The notes beneath the pieces are model-generated. The model was given only the letters and a program-made list of their open reading frames with translations, did no database searches and was not told where the DNA came from. Of a stretch of 64,000 bases of DNA, positions 38,056 through 47,096 are shown one piece after another. Made by a program: the position numbers and the translations under genes. Position 1 is the first letter of the stretch. Every line of letters starts with the position of its first letter. Origin of the DNA: a virus; the IMG/VR virus record IMGVR_UViG_3300044701_003160, positions 124,001 to 188,000 of that record. The stretch is one strand, 5' to 3'.

Positions 38056-40257
38056 TCAAACAGTACCAGCAACTTCGTCAAAACTTACGCCCGTTCTGGT
38101 AGCAACGAATGTGAGTGTGACATAGTTAATAGACTTGGCAGGCTTCAGGTAAATATCAGCTCTGAATTCATTGTTGTCAATAACATCTGGAGTGTTATTT
38201 GATGCATCACAAACGACTAAGAATCCATAAAGACCGCGTTTTGCCTGAACATCACGGAGGTATGGTTCGACAATATTTCTAAAGTTCGCTCTCGTAATCT
38301 CATCATTCAGTTCAAAAAGTTGTGCTTGAGCACTTCTTTGGAGTGCCTGTTCAACAGTGAGGAATAGACGACGAACGTTAATTCGGTCAAATGCAGATGC
38401 ATATCCAAGAGCGGTTTTATCGCCAAAGAGAAGAATTCCAATTCCAGGTTGATTAACGATTGCGTTAATTCTCTGTGGATAAAGTTGATCTCTTTGTGCT
38501 TTATTTGGGTTATATGCAAGTTTGATTGCATTATTCAGAATGCCTCTCTGCTGACCTGCGGGAGAGAACCAAGGATAGGCAACAACAGAAGTTCTAACCA
38601 TCAATCCAGCAACATCTGGGTTGCAAGGAAGATAACGGAATTTATTGTTAAACCTATCATAGGTGTACTTATATCCTGCATCAAAAACTGCATAAGATGA
38701 TGATGCTAATGGAGAGAAGAATTCTAATATATTATCAGTTTGAGTATCAGAATTAGTAATATCTACAACATCTGCACGATGAGGTGAAATTACTGCAACA
38801 CAATCCTTTCTTCCATTAGCAATAGAAATTAAGTGATTTGCTTTTGCTTGGGATTCAAATTTGTTACCTAAACCGGGACCCATAATTAAGTAATCAACTT
38901 CAATTTCATCTTTATTTGAGAATAAATTATACGCAGTAAAGAGATCTCCAAGAGTTGCAGTCATACCACCGACCGCGCCATCATAATCTTTACCGCCAGA
39001 TAAATTATAAGTTACATTTCCAAGAGCACTATATGTCTTATCTTGAGCATCTTTATTCCAAAGACCCTCAGAATTTGTATATTCAACAAATCCAGTAGAA
39101 AATCCAGTAGCAACAACTGGTTCATTTGCATTTAATTCATCAGAAGGATTATCTCCAACATAAACATAATTTGAATATACTGCAAGATAATTTTTCCACC
39201 AAATTTTTTGTGGAGAATTTACTGCTGAAATTGCATCAGTTGCTTTAGATAGTCCAATATGCTTTTCAAGAAGATTTCCTTGAATTCCAGTAACTGTTCC
39301 AGTATCGTCAACAATAACTACGTGAATTTCATCACTCTGTCCGTTTCTATTAACAGCATATTGTGAAGTTCCTGGTTTTGGTGCGATTGAATTCCAATAA
39401 ATTGTAGTATTCGTTAGTGTTAAAGTTTGCTGATCATACCAGTCGCGAATTGGATTGGTTCCAGTATTAACTGTTGCAGTATCAACAAAATCTCCACTAC
39501 TATCAATCAAAGTAACTACTAAATTACCAGTTCCAGTTGATGTTCTAAATGATCTCAACTGTGATTTTTGTGCATAAGTTATTTCAGTTTCGACATTTGA
39601 AGTTGAAACAATCGAATGAATTTTAACGTCAAGAGTACTTGCACCAATTCCAGTAACAATTCCTTTTAGGTATCCATTAAATACTGAAGTTGTTCCAATT
39701 CCAGCTGCGGGTACGTTGGTGAGTGTTGTTGTAATACCCATACCAACTGTTACATTTGCAGTAACTGCGGCACCTACATTAATAATTTGATCTGCTTTGT
39801 CGTCAATTACACAAACCTTTAAGTTGTTTGCCCAAGAGCCTGGGTTCTTTGCGGCAAAGATATAGTTTGCAATATCATCTGCATAGTTTGCCTCATAATC
39901 ATCAAAATTCTTGATTTTGAGTGAGGTGTCTCCTGCAGTAGAAACTCCTGCAGAATTACGAATAGCATTTGCAGATCTTAGATTGTCGCCATCTACTCTA
40001 GCTACCTTAAGAACACCACCATATGAAAGAAATGAAGATGCACTCATCCAGTATTCATATTGTGAATCTGAAGAGATTGGTTTTCCAAAAACATTAAGTA
40101 ATTCGTTTTCTGTAGTAATATCAATTGCTTCATCAACTGGACCAATTGCAAAAGGACCTGCAATAGCTCCAATGTTATCTAAAACATTATCAGCTCTTCC
40201 TACTGTTAGATCAACCTCTCTGACGAGTACGCCTGGAGATAATTGAGGAGTCGCCAT
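38056..40257 (-). CDS. 18: Tail sheath protein, T4 gp18-like
   Basis: Contractile sheath subunit of 733 residues, with the N-terminal MATPQLSPGVLVREVDLTVG and C-terminal FDRINVRRLFLTVEQALQRS, then FNIVEPYLRDVQ-type and TFVATRTGVSFDEV. These ends carry the strand-exchange arms and the conserved core. The middle (200-480) is variable, as in all sheath proteins. AATAAATA lies 34 bases upstream, and GGAG precedes the ATG. Order 17-18-19-20 as in T4. Confidence 0.96.
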   Translation of the reverse strand: MATPQLSPGVLVREVDLTVGRADNVLDNIGAIAGPFAIGPVDEAIDITTENELLNVFGKPISSDSQYEYWMSASSFLSYGGVLKVARVDGDNLRSANAIRNSAGVSTAGDTSLKIKNFDDYEANYADDIANYIFAAKNPGSWANNLKVCVIDDKADQIINVGAAVTANVTVGMGITTTLTNVPAAGIGTTSVFNGYLKGIVTGIGASTLDVKIHSIVSTSNVETEITYAQKSQLRSFRTSTGTGNLVVTLIDSSGDFVDTATVNTGTNPIRDWYDQQTLTLTNTTIYWNSIAPKPGTSQYAVNRNGQSDEIHVVIVDDTGTVTGIQGNLLEKHIGLSKATDAISAVNSPQKIWWKNYLAVYSNYVYVGDNPSDELNANEPVVATGFSTGFVEYTNSEGLWNKDAQDKTYSALGNVTYNLSGGKDYDGAVGGMTATLGDLFTAYNLFSNKDEIEVDYLIMGPGLGNKFESQAKANHLISIANGRKDCVAVISPHRADVVDITNSDTQTDNILEFFSPLASSSYAVFDAGYKYTYDRFNNKFRYLPCNPDVAGLMVRTSVVAYPWFSPAGQQRGILNNAIKLAYNPNKAQRDQLYPQRINAIVNQPGIGILLFGDKTALGYASAFDRINVRRLFLTVEQALQRSAQAQLFELNDEITRANFRNIVEPYLRDVQAKRGLYGFLVVCDASNNTPDVIDNNEFRADIYLKPAKSINYVTLTFVATRTGVSFDEVAGTV

Positions 40258-40290
40258 TTTTTTCTCCGTAATCTCAGTTTAACTAAAAAT

Positions 40291-40298
40291 TATTTATT
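40291..40298 (-). promoter_or_regulatory. Late promoter AATAAATA of gp18
   Basis: NATAAATA match on the minus strand, 34 bases before the gp18 ATG, in the gap after the zinc-finger gene. Confidence 0.6.
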
Positions 40299-40337
40299 AA
40301 AACGACACTTTACGTAGGGGAAATAAGACGCGAATAT

Positions 40338-40568
40338 CTACCAATCAGGATATTCCCATTTTATATTATGCAATTGTCTTTTTTTGGACTCAATAACCCT
40401 CTTTACAGTACATTCTTTACATTCATAAGAAAAAGAAGATGCAACAGGCCCTCTATCTTTGCGTGTTCTATAAAATCCATCTATTAAATTTTTTACCTCA
40501 CAACAAACTCTACATTCTCTATCAGTAAGCAACAAATGACCTAATTTGATTTGCTTATCTAAATCCAT
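40338..40568 (-). CDS. Small zinc-finger protein after terminase
   Basis: A 76-residue protein (ATG 40566-40568, sharing one base with the gp17 stop, TGATG). It has two Cys pairs in the arrangement RECRVCCEVKNLIDGFYRTR and SYECKECTVKRVIES. This resembles the N-terminal zinc ribbon of HNH/endonuclease VII-type proteins, but no catalytic His/Asn cluster follows. It may be the remnant of a homing endonuclease or a small DNA-binding regulator. Co-translation with gp17 is clear from the overlap. Confidence 0.7.
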   Translation of the reverse strand: MDLDKQIKLGHLLLTDRECRVCCEVKNLIDGFYRTRKDRGPVASSFSYECKECTVKRVIESKKRQLHNIKWEYPDW

Positions 40569-42214
40569 CACATATATTCCCACATATATGCGCGATCTCC
40601 GTATTCATCTAGGTGCCATCTATCACCATCCTGATCAACAAAACTATCTTCATCTAAACCATCAGAAACAAATCCAAATGGTGACATATCTTGTTCGATT
40701 TGATTCCTCTGCTCTTCATATAATCTCTTTCTTACATCTTGATCAGTAAGTTCTTTAAAATAATCTTGTGCTACTAACCAAGCATAAATTACAAGGCACA
40801 TCGCTAAGTCATCATTACATCCTTCTTCTGCTTCAAATGAATTGTGTTTTTGAATAAAGGTTGTAAGCTCACTAATAATCTCATAATCATTTAAATATAA
40901 CTTGTCTTCTTCGATCATCGTTTTGAGATTCAGACATCCAACTTTCTTCACTGTTTTGGACATCTTAACTCCCAACTGAGTCTTCTTTCCAGAAAACCCT
41001 TGTCCAACAATTTGACCTGCTCTTCCTCTCATAGAGCACATAAGAAGGTTATTATATTCTAAGTCATACTGTAGGATTGAAGCCACCTGGTCTCCAACAT
41101 CATTAACTTCACATAAAATGTAAGCATCATTATAACTTTTTGCTATATCGTAAATAATACTTGGAAATAGCATAGGTTTTATTTCATTATTTCGATACTT
41201 AGCGACTACCTTATGTGGGAATTGTGTGATATCTACCACAGCAAACGCAGAGTAATCGCTTCCTACGCCTCTAGCAACGTCTACAGTAATCAAATAGTCG
41301 TGCTCTTCTACAGGATCCACATAAACGTCTAAACCTGCACTACGGGTCTTAGGGTGGTCATATACGAGGGTTCTGAGTTTGCTTGGAGAGATTAAAGTAT
41401 CAACTGATCCTAAGAACTCACATTCAAACTCAACCTTAAATTGAGAGTCTGAAGTGTTTGCAATTGTTTGCTTTTTCCACTCTTCATCTCTTCCAGGAAC
41501 TTCACTCCAATGAACATCAGTAAATACATATTCATTTTTACCTTTCTCAGCATCGTGCCACATTCGGTAGAAATGGTTCATACCGTGTGGAGTAGAAACT
41601 ATAATAACTTTAGTATTTTTACCTGAAGTAATTGTAGGATAAACTGAAGCAAAGAAAGAATCTGCAATATGGTTTGGAACGAAAGCAAATTCGTCCAGAA
41701 ATAAGATATTGAATGACATACCACGAACAGCAGAAGCAGAAGTAGAAGCAGCCAAGATTTTACTTCCATTTTCCAATTCAAGAGATCCTTTATTCCAAGA
41801 TATGATACCTTGTTGCATCCACTTAGGAAGATTTTCATAAGCAGTTTGAAGTCTATCTAAAAGTTCTCTTGCAGTCGCCGCTTTGTTTGCAAGAATACCA
41901 ATATTTACATTATCATTAAAGACTGCATAGTGAAGTAGAAAAGATACTACAGTAGTACTTTTTCCAGTTTGCCGAGGCATTTTGCAGATATTAAATCTGT
42001 GATTATGGAAATTTTTAATTAATTTTTCTTGAAAGTGATATGGTTTAAATGTCTGCAAACCGTGGTCAAGAGTCACAATTTTTACATAATTGTTTGCAAA
42101 ATAAACAGGATCCTCCTGACATTTAACAAACTCAAGAATTTGTTCTTGAGTAAATTCAATAGCAGTATTTGCCTTCTTTAATAAAGGATTACCAAGATAA
42201 ACATCATTTGACAT
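40568..42214 (-). CDS. 17: Terminase large subunit, T4 gp17-like
   Basis: DNA packaging motor of 548 residues. ATPase domain: Walker A MPRQTGKSTT near residue 77, Walker B ILFLDEFAFV near residue 167 and coupling motif VSTPHGMNHF. Nuclease domain: ITVDVARGVGSDYSAF near residue 306, with the acidic pair, and a late GCNDDLAMCLVI. It cuts concatemers and translocates DNA through gp20. The gene is unbroken. Its promoter is probably that of the upstream genes. Confidence 0.97.
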   Translation of the reverse strand: MSNDVYLGNPLLKKANTAIEFTQEQILEFVKCQEDPVYFANNYVKIVTLDHGLQTFKPYHFQEKLIKNFHNHRFNICKMPRQTGKSTTVVSFLLHYAVFNDNVNIGILANKAATARELLDRLQTAYENLPKWMQQGIISWNKGSLELENGSKILAASTSASAVRGMSFNILFLDEFAFVPNHIADSFFASVYPTITSGKNTKVIIVSTPHGMNHFYRMWHDAEKGKNEYVFTDVHWSEVPGRDEEWKKQTIANTSDSQFKVEFECEFLGSVDTLISPSKLRTLVYDHPKTRSAGLDVYVDPVEEHDYLITVDVARGVGSDYSAFAVVDITQFPHKVVAKYRNNEIKPMLFPSIIYDIAKSYNDAYILCEVNDVGDQVASILQYDLEYNNLLMCSMRGRAGQIVGQGFSGKKTQLGVKMSKTVKKVGCLNLKTMIEEDKLYLNDYEIISELTTFIQKHNSFEAEEGCNDDLAMCLVIYAWLVAQDYFKELTDQDVRKRLYEEQRNQIEQDMSPFGFVSDGLDEDSFVDQDGDRWHLDEYGDRAYMWEYM

Positions 42215-42229
42215 AATAAAACCTATTTG

Positions 42230-44173
42230 TTAATTACAATTCCAACGACGGAGTGCTTTGTTGATATTGCTATCAGGATCTCTTGCAGTCTTTGCGGAAG
42301 TAAGTTTAGATTTCATTCCAGACATACGACTACAAAAAGACTTACGACGAGATGCTCTTTTTCCCGTTGGATTTTTTTCAGTTACTGCAGTTTGAAGTTT
42401 TGATCCAGGATTTTCTCTACGATATGCCTTAACTGCTTCTGGACTTAATCCATCAGTTCTATCCTTTCGATTAACTGATTGCCAATCTTCTTCAATCTCA
42501 ACTTCTTCTCCCATCGGTTTTACATAATTTTTATTTGATCCTGGTTTCGCCGCACTTCCACCTTGAGGACCAAATGCTTGAATTAATGGTTGTCCCGGTT
42601 GAAGATCTGAAACCGAATGATAGACTACATTACACCCAGGATAAACTTTTTGAAGTTCATCATTAATTTCTTTGCGAGTAGGAAGTTTTACCTGAGGGAA
42701 AAATATTTTGAGTGAATAGTATTTCCCTCTCCAAGAAAGAGTAACTGCAATGATATTGCCAGTTTGTGCTTGGAGTCTTGTTGCTTCATCTACTTGAGAT
42801 TTAAATCCCTTAATTGGTTCGGGTTTAATCAAATCAACAACCTCAGCAAAAGTATTTCCATCTAAGTCTTCAATAGTTACATCTTCTTTTTTTACACATC
42901 TATTGTATTTTTTACCAAAAAGTTTTTGAGTACCTTTCTTTTCATATCCAGGCCAACATTTCATCTCATCCATAATTTTATCAACCAATTTTTGTTCTTC
43001 CATCTCACCACTTGCCACATAATCTGCAGCAGTGTCGATATAATCTGCTGCTTTAGTGATCTTTGACTGAACCCAAGCTTCTAAATCACCTTCACCTTTA
43101 CCAACCTTTTTCTCCAATCTTTTAAGTGCATTATGAATAGTTTTTAATTCTGATCTTGCCATAGAATATTCTTCATCTTTCACAGAAACTTTATCCCACG
43201 CCTTTTCTCCGTATGAACATTGTGATTTTGTTTCTCTTTTATCACATAATGGACAATACCTTTCTTCTTCTTGCATAGTTGCCTCTGATTTAGTTCCCCA
43301 GTTATCTGCGCCAACTTTACGACATTTAACAAGTGCTCCAGATGCATATGCACTCGGCCAAACATCATATCGAGACTTTACTTTGTGATAACAAGCATCT
43401 TTTTTGCCACTACCTTTGCCAGGTTTGTCTTTGACTTCTTGTAGGTCCATTTCTTCAGTTCTTACGTTAGTTGGTTTTGCTCCACCAGTTTTTTGTGGTT
43501 GATTTGGGTCTTGAATATTTTTTCTACGTCTTGCCGATTCTTCTTCATCTTTTGAAAGTGCTCTTTTCATTTTAGAACTCCCACATTTTGGAGTAGAAGT
43601 TTGACCTTCTTGACGAGCACACGGTTTTCCTGCCCACTTTCCACCAAGTTGAACCCATCCACTTTTACCATCAGAAGATTTAGATTTGCCAAACCAATCA
43701 CGAAGACCTTCATCGCCAGATTTAGTTTCTTCTTTTAAATTATCAATCCAATCATCAGGAGTTTTACCATTTTTATCTACAAAAGCATTGTGTAATTGTT
43801 TTGCAGTCATATCATTTTTTTTCATAATATTGCGCATTAATTTATCGACAGAATCATAAGAAGTATCTTTTAATTTTTTTAATCGATCCTCAAGTTCTGC
43901 AACTGCAGTATCTTCACATCCACAATGTTCTTTTACATCTTTGAATTTTTTATGATGCTTTTTGGCATCTGCTTCCATTTTTTTCAAACGAGTATAATAA
44001 TCTGGAATTTCATCAAGATGTTGAAGAGCAATATTCATTGCTAGCTCATGATCTTTAGTATGTTCGTGCTCAATAGGTTCTCCCATATCAAGTTGCCTTT
44101 GTATGAAAGAAACTTCTAGACGATGCTTCTTTGCAATTTGTTCAACAGTTTTATGGGACTTAAATTTATTCAT
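42230..44173 (-). CDS. Mosaic protein with DUF5661, DUF5872 and DUF6321-like modules
   Basis: Protein of 647 residues, basic and modular. The N-terminus has HTKDHELAMNIALQHLDEIP followed by DYYTRLKKME, matching DUF5661. KSGWVQLGGKWAGKPCARQE near residue 170, then CGSSKMKRALSKDEEESARR, is DUF6321-like. KKDACYHKVKSRYDVWPSAY followed by ASGALVKCRKVG is DUF5872. The C-terminus SFCSRMSGMKSKLTSAKTAR plus NKALRRWNCN is DUF6321 again. These modules occur in cyanophages and giant viruses. It sits between the two terminase genes and has its own late motif. Probably a virion-internal or DNA-associated protein. Confidence 0.8.
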   Translation of the reverse strand: MNKFKSHKTVEQIAKKHRLEVSFIQRQLDMGEPIEHEHTKDHELAMNIALQHLDEIPDYYTRLKKMEADAKKHHKKFKDVKEHCGCEDTAVAELEDRLKKLKDTSYDSVDKLMRNIMKKNDMTAKQLHNAFVDKNGKTPDDWIDNLKEETKSGDEGLRDWFGKSKSSDGKSGWVQLGGKWAGKPCARQEGQTSTPKCGSSKMKRALSKDEEESARRRKNIQDPNQPQKTGGAKPTNVRTEEMDLQEVKDKPGKGSGKKDACYHKVKSRYDVWPSAYASGALVKCRKVGADNWGTKSEATMQEEERYCPLCDKRETKSQCSYGEKAWDKVSVKDEEYSMARSELKTIHNALKRLEKKVGKGEGDLEAWVQSKITKAADYIDTAADYVASGEMEEQKLVDKIMDEMKCWPGYEKKGTQKLFGKKYNRCVKKEDVTIEDLDGNTFAEVVDLIKPEPIKGFKSQVDEATRLQAQTGNIIAVTLSWRGKYYSLKIFFPQVKLPTRKEINDELQKVYPGCNVVYHSVSDLQPGQPLIQAFGPQGGSAAKPGSNKNYVKPMGEEVEIEEDWQSVNRKDRTDGLSPEAVKAYRRENPGSKLQTAVTEKNPTGKRASRRKSFCSRMSGMKSKLTSAKTARDPDSNINKALRRWNCN

Positions 44174-44194
44174 TAGTTAAATGAACCCTTTATG

Positions 44195-44202
44195 TATTTA
44201 TT
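44195..44202 (-). promoter_or_regulatory. Late promoter AATAAATA
   Basis: NATAAATA match on the minus strand, 22 bases before the mosaic protein gene, overlapping the gp16 stop. Confidence 0.6.
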
Positions 44203-44626
44203 GTTCAGATTGATTCTGCGATTGTTGCTTTAACAGTTTTGCCAATTCTGTAGTAGAACCAACAAAGAGTGCATTATTTACTGTTGTGGGTCCCTTTGGA
44301 CTATCCTCTTCAACATCTTTTTTGATCTTATGTAATGCCATAAGTTTTTCTGCAATTTCACTTGTATTCTTAATTAATTGTCCTGCAACTTCGTAAGCAC
44401 GAGGCATTTCACTTTCTTGTGCCAATTCAAGAATTCCATTAATCGCTTCCTGTCCCTTTTCTACAAGAGAATATAAATTTCCTCTTGCATAATCATAATC
44501 TTTTTTAATATCATCAGCATCTGAAGCATATTTTTCTATCTTTTCAGAAACCTTTTCTGCTTCAACAGGAACTATTTCTCCCTCCACATTAAAAGTTTCG
44601 TTTAACTTATCGAACTTTTTAGTCAT
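44198..44626 (-). CDS. 16: Terminase small subunit, T4 gp16-like
   Basis: Protein of 142 residues starting MTKKFDKLNETFNVEGEIVP (an ATG two codons earlier is less well placed). Helical, with YDYARGNLYSLVEKGQEAIN and ARAYEVAGQLIKNT-type stretches, conserved in cyanophage gp16, which recognises DNA and stimulates gp17. In T4, 16 and 17 overlap; here the 647-residue mosaic gene separates them. Confidence 0.9.
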   Translation of the reverse strand: MTKKFDKLNETFNVEGEIVPVEAEKVSEKIEKYASDADDIKKDYDYARGNLYSLVEKGQEAINGILELAQESEMPRAYEVAGQLIKNTSEIAEKLMALHKIKKDVEEDSPKGPTTVNNALFVGSTTELAKLLKQQSQNQSEQ

Positions 44627-44638
44627 TTTCATATCTTA

Positions 44639-45640
44639 TCAAAATACAGTTCCATTAAATCCAAAATCATCTCCATCTTCAATTAGAGCACTATCTGCAG
44701 AAGTGATTGATTTTACTTCAGCACCTGATAAATGAGCAGTAATTGTTGTATTATCTTTTCCTCTTTCCACAGTAAGAATATTTCCTGACTTTGAAGTTAC
44801 GTAAATTTCTTCACCTTCCAAATCAAGGTAACTATTAATTGCAATAGAACTTGCATCATTCACTTCTATTAAGGTAGTATCAGTTGTAATATCTTTTGAT
44901 ATATTTGTAATAACTATACCAGTATAATTTTGAATTGCTCTTGGTTCGACTGAATATACAATCTCTCGCGTTGGAGTTGAAGTAGGATCTCCAGCAATAT
45001 AACTGACAGTGGCTTTTTTGATAATATCTTTGGTTGCAGAAGAAACTGGACCAAATAGGTATGTTTTTGCAGTAAATCTTAAGGTGTAAATTAAAACTCT
45101 TCTAGTAGTAAAATCTCCCTCATAATCATCCTGCATAGTAATATTTTCTAAAATTACAGGAATATCTCTTTTTTCATTAATTGTTTCAACTAAATCAACA
45201 GTCATAGTGTATGCTGGTTGAAAATATGGTAGGATTTGTTCTACAATTTGAAGAGCATCGTCGTTCAATTTTGACATAATACTCAACTCAAATTGCATAT
45301 TATATGGGACTGGTAGATATGCTTTTTTTGTTTCTGTACCGTCTTCTACAGACTTTGCAGTAAAGGTTTGAGTTGTTGTTGATTTTCTTGATGCATCATA
45401 AGTTAATCCTGTAAATTCAAATGACATTCTTGGCAATGTAATTTGAATCGGTTTACTTAAATTTGGCGATTGATTTAATCTTGCAAGAAATTTCTGAGTT
45501 GGACCATATGCAAGAGGAACTTTAATTGCACTAACAACTTGCTCAGCATTGTTTACGTGCTTGATCGTAATATCATTAAATAGTGAACCAAATGAAATTA
45601 CAGTTTTCCTTAAAATTTCGTGATAAAAGTACTCAAACAT
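44639..45640 (-). CDS. 15: Tail sheath stabiliser/completion protein, T4 gp15-like
   Basis: Protein of 333 residues. The first two thirds (FYHEILRKTVISFGSLFNDI, RLNQSPNLSKPIQITLPRMS, QFELSIMSKLNDDALQIVEQ) match gp15, which caps the tail and contacts the neck. T4 gp15 is 272 residues; the extra C-terminal ~80 residues include SYLDLEGEEIYVTSKSGN and VERGKDNTTITAHLSGAEVK, a module repeated in other virion proteins here. CATAAATA lies 23 bases upstream. Confidence 0.94.
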   Translation of the reverse strand: MFEYFYHEILRKTVISFGSLFNDITIKHVNNAEQVVSAIKVPLAYGPTQKFLARLNQSPNLSKPIQITLPRMSFEFTGLTYDASRKSTTTQTFTAKSVEDGTETKKAYLPVPYNMQFELSIMSKLNDDALQIVEQILPYFQPAYTMTVDLVETINEKRDIPVILENITMQDDYEGDFTTRRVLIYTLRFTAKTYLFGPVSSATKDIIKKATVSYIAGDPTSTPTREIVYSVEPRAIQNYTGIVITNISKDITTDTTLIEVNDASSIAINSYLDLEGEEIYVTSKSGNILTVERGKDNTTITAHLSGAEVKSITSADSALIEDGDDFGFNGTVF

Positions 45641-45662
45641 ATGATTGACTCAGGTTAAATAG

Positions 45663-45670
45663 TATTTATG
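45663..45670 (-). promoter_or_regulatory. Late promoter CATAAATA of gp15
   Basis: NATAAATA match on the minus strand, 23 bases before the gp15 ATG and just after the gp14 stop. Confidence 0.62.
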
Positions 45671-45672
45671 TT

Positions 45673-47091
45673 TTATGGCATTCCAAATGGATTTGTTTCA
45701 TCAAAATCAATAATATCGTCTGCTTCTTCCTCAATCTCATCATTCGCCGCATATCCATCTCTGCTGAGAGAAGGGACAACATTAGATGAACGTAAATAAT
45801 GAGACGCACTCGATGCAGAACCAACAATACTTTCTCCAGAAATAAAATTACCGCTCAATTGGGAGACTTGAAGAACTTTTGTAGTTGAGTTCCAAGATTT
45901 AACTCTTGCAGTTACACCGCTTTGTGATCCGGTCACCAATTCGTTAAAAATAAAGTTTCCGACAGAAGTTAAGAGAGGATTTCCAATTGTAATTGTTGGT
46001 TCTGCAGTATATCCAAGTCCTGCATTTGTAATGTAAATTGCCGTGATTGATCCTGCAGTAGATACAACTGCAGTTGCTGCAGCAGATATTGTTGATATTC
46101 CTGCAAAAGTAATATTTGGTGGATTTATATATCCTGAACCAGAATTTGTAATAGTGATTATTCCTACAATTCCATCTCCAATAGTAGCAGTTGCGGCCGC
46201 ACCACTACCACCACCTCCAATAAATCTTACTCCTGGAGTTGTAGTATATCCGTATCCGGCATTAGTAAGTAAAACTCTCTGAACTGACTTTGCTTGTGGA
46301 TTTATATTATCATTACATACAACAACCCCACCGATCATTTCTGCAACTGCGGTTGCTGTTTTACCTCCAAAAGGAGCGGATGAAATACCGACAGTAGGAG
46401 TACTGGTATATCCTCCGCCACGATTTGTAATTGTGATAAATCTTATTCCACCGTTTACAATTGAAGCGGTTGCTGTCGCAGTAATTCCAACACCTGCCAT
46501 TGTAAGGTTTACAAGATTTCCAACAGGTGTTTTTTCTGGATCGGTTGAGTTATCTCCTGATATTAATTCATCAATTTCATTAATACTTGTATCAATAAGT
46601 TCGTCTTCATATCTAAAGAGTTCGCATCTTAACTGATAAGTGTAACTGCCTTGAAGTTGATAGAATGGCTTTTCATGCTCTACATATTTAATTTCAAATA
46701 AACGCCTACCCAAAGGAAAATAAATTAGATCTCCTTCTTTTGGTCTTGATGACAGTTTAATATTTGATTGATTTTGAATCAGGGGTGAAATATAATTTTT
46801 AAATCTTTCCCTTGAAATAATTAATGTAATTTCATTAAGTGCTTGAATACCAAACTTTGACAGGATTGTTGGATTATCTCCATATCCATCAAAACTATCA
46901 ACATATGCCTCAATAGGATATGCGTTATTGAATTCTGACTCAATAACTTCTCTTATGACTGTTTTCTCTGTGATATATTGTCTAGGAAGATAATGAACCT
47001 CAACACCATACATTCTCAACTGTTCGTTGATTAGGTCTTGAATAAGACCTTGCTCTGTTTTAGATCCTTGAAGAAAAAATGGATTGAGCAT
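45673..47091 (-). CDS. 14: Neck protein, T4 gp14-like, with GYT repeats
   Basis: Protein of 472 residues against 256 for T4 gp14. The N-terminal 190 residues (FFLQGSKTEQGLIQDLINEQ, YLPRQYITEKTVIREVIESE) are the gp14 fold that joins head and tail. From about residue 200 it has four copies of a G-x-G-Y-x-x-x-P-x-V repeat, for example GGGYTSTPTVGISSAPFGGK and GYGYTTTPGVRFIGGGG. The acidic C-terminus is gp14 again. The insertion is probably surface-exposed. Confidence 0.93.
   Translation of the reverse strand: MLNPFFLQGSKTEQGLIQDLINEQLRMYGVEVHYLPRQYITEKTVIREVIESEFNNAYPIEAYVDSFDGYGDNPTILSKFGIQALNEITLIISRERFKNYISPLIQNQSNIKLSSRPKEGDLIYFPLGRRLFEIKYVEHEKPFYQLQGSYTYQLRCELFRYEDELIDTSINEIDELISGDNSTDPEKTPVGNLVNLTMAGVGITATATASIVNGGIRFITITNRGGGYTSTPTVGISSAPFGGKTATAVAEMIGGVVVCNDNINPQAKSVQRVLLTNAGYGYTTTPGVRFIGGGGSGAAATATIGDGIVGIITITNSGSGYINPPNITFAGISTISAAATAVVSTAGSITAIYITNAGLGYTAEPTITIGNPLLTSVGNFIFNELVTGSQSGVTARVKSWNSTTKVLQVSQLSGNFISGESIVGSASSASHYLRSSNVVPSLSRDGYAANDEIEEEADDIIDFDETNPFGMP
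45975..46440 (-). repeat. Four GYT repeats in gp14
   Basis: Protein repeats centred on GGGYTSTPTV, GYGYTTTPGV, GSGYINPPNI and GLGYTAEPTI, each followed by a short Ala-rich strand such as GKTATAVAEM or GAAATATIGDG. They match repeats in the gp8, DUF4815-type and large partial proteins. Confidence 0.85.
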
Positions 47092-47096
47092 AATTT

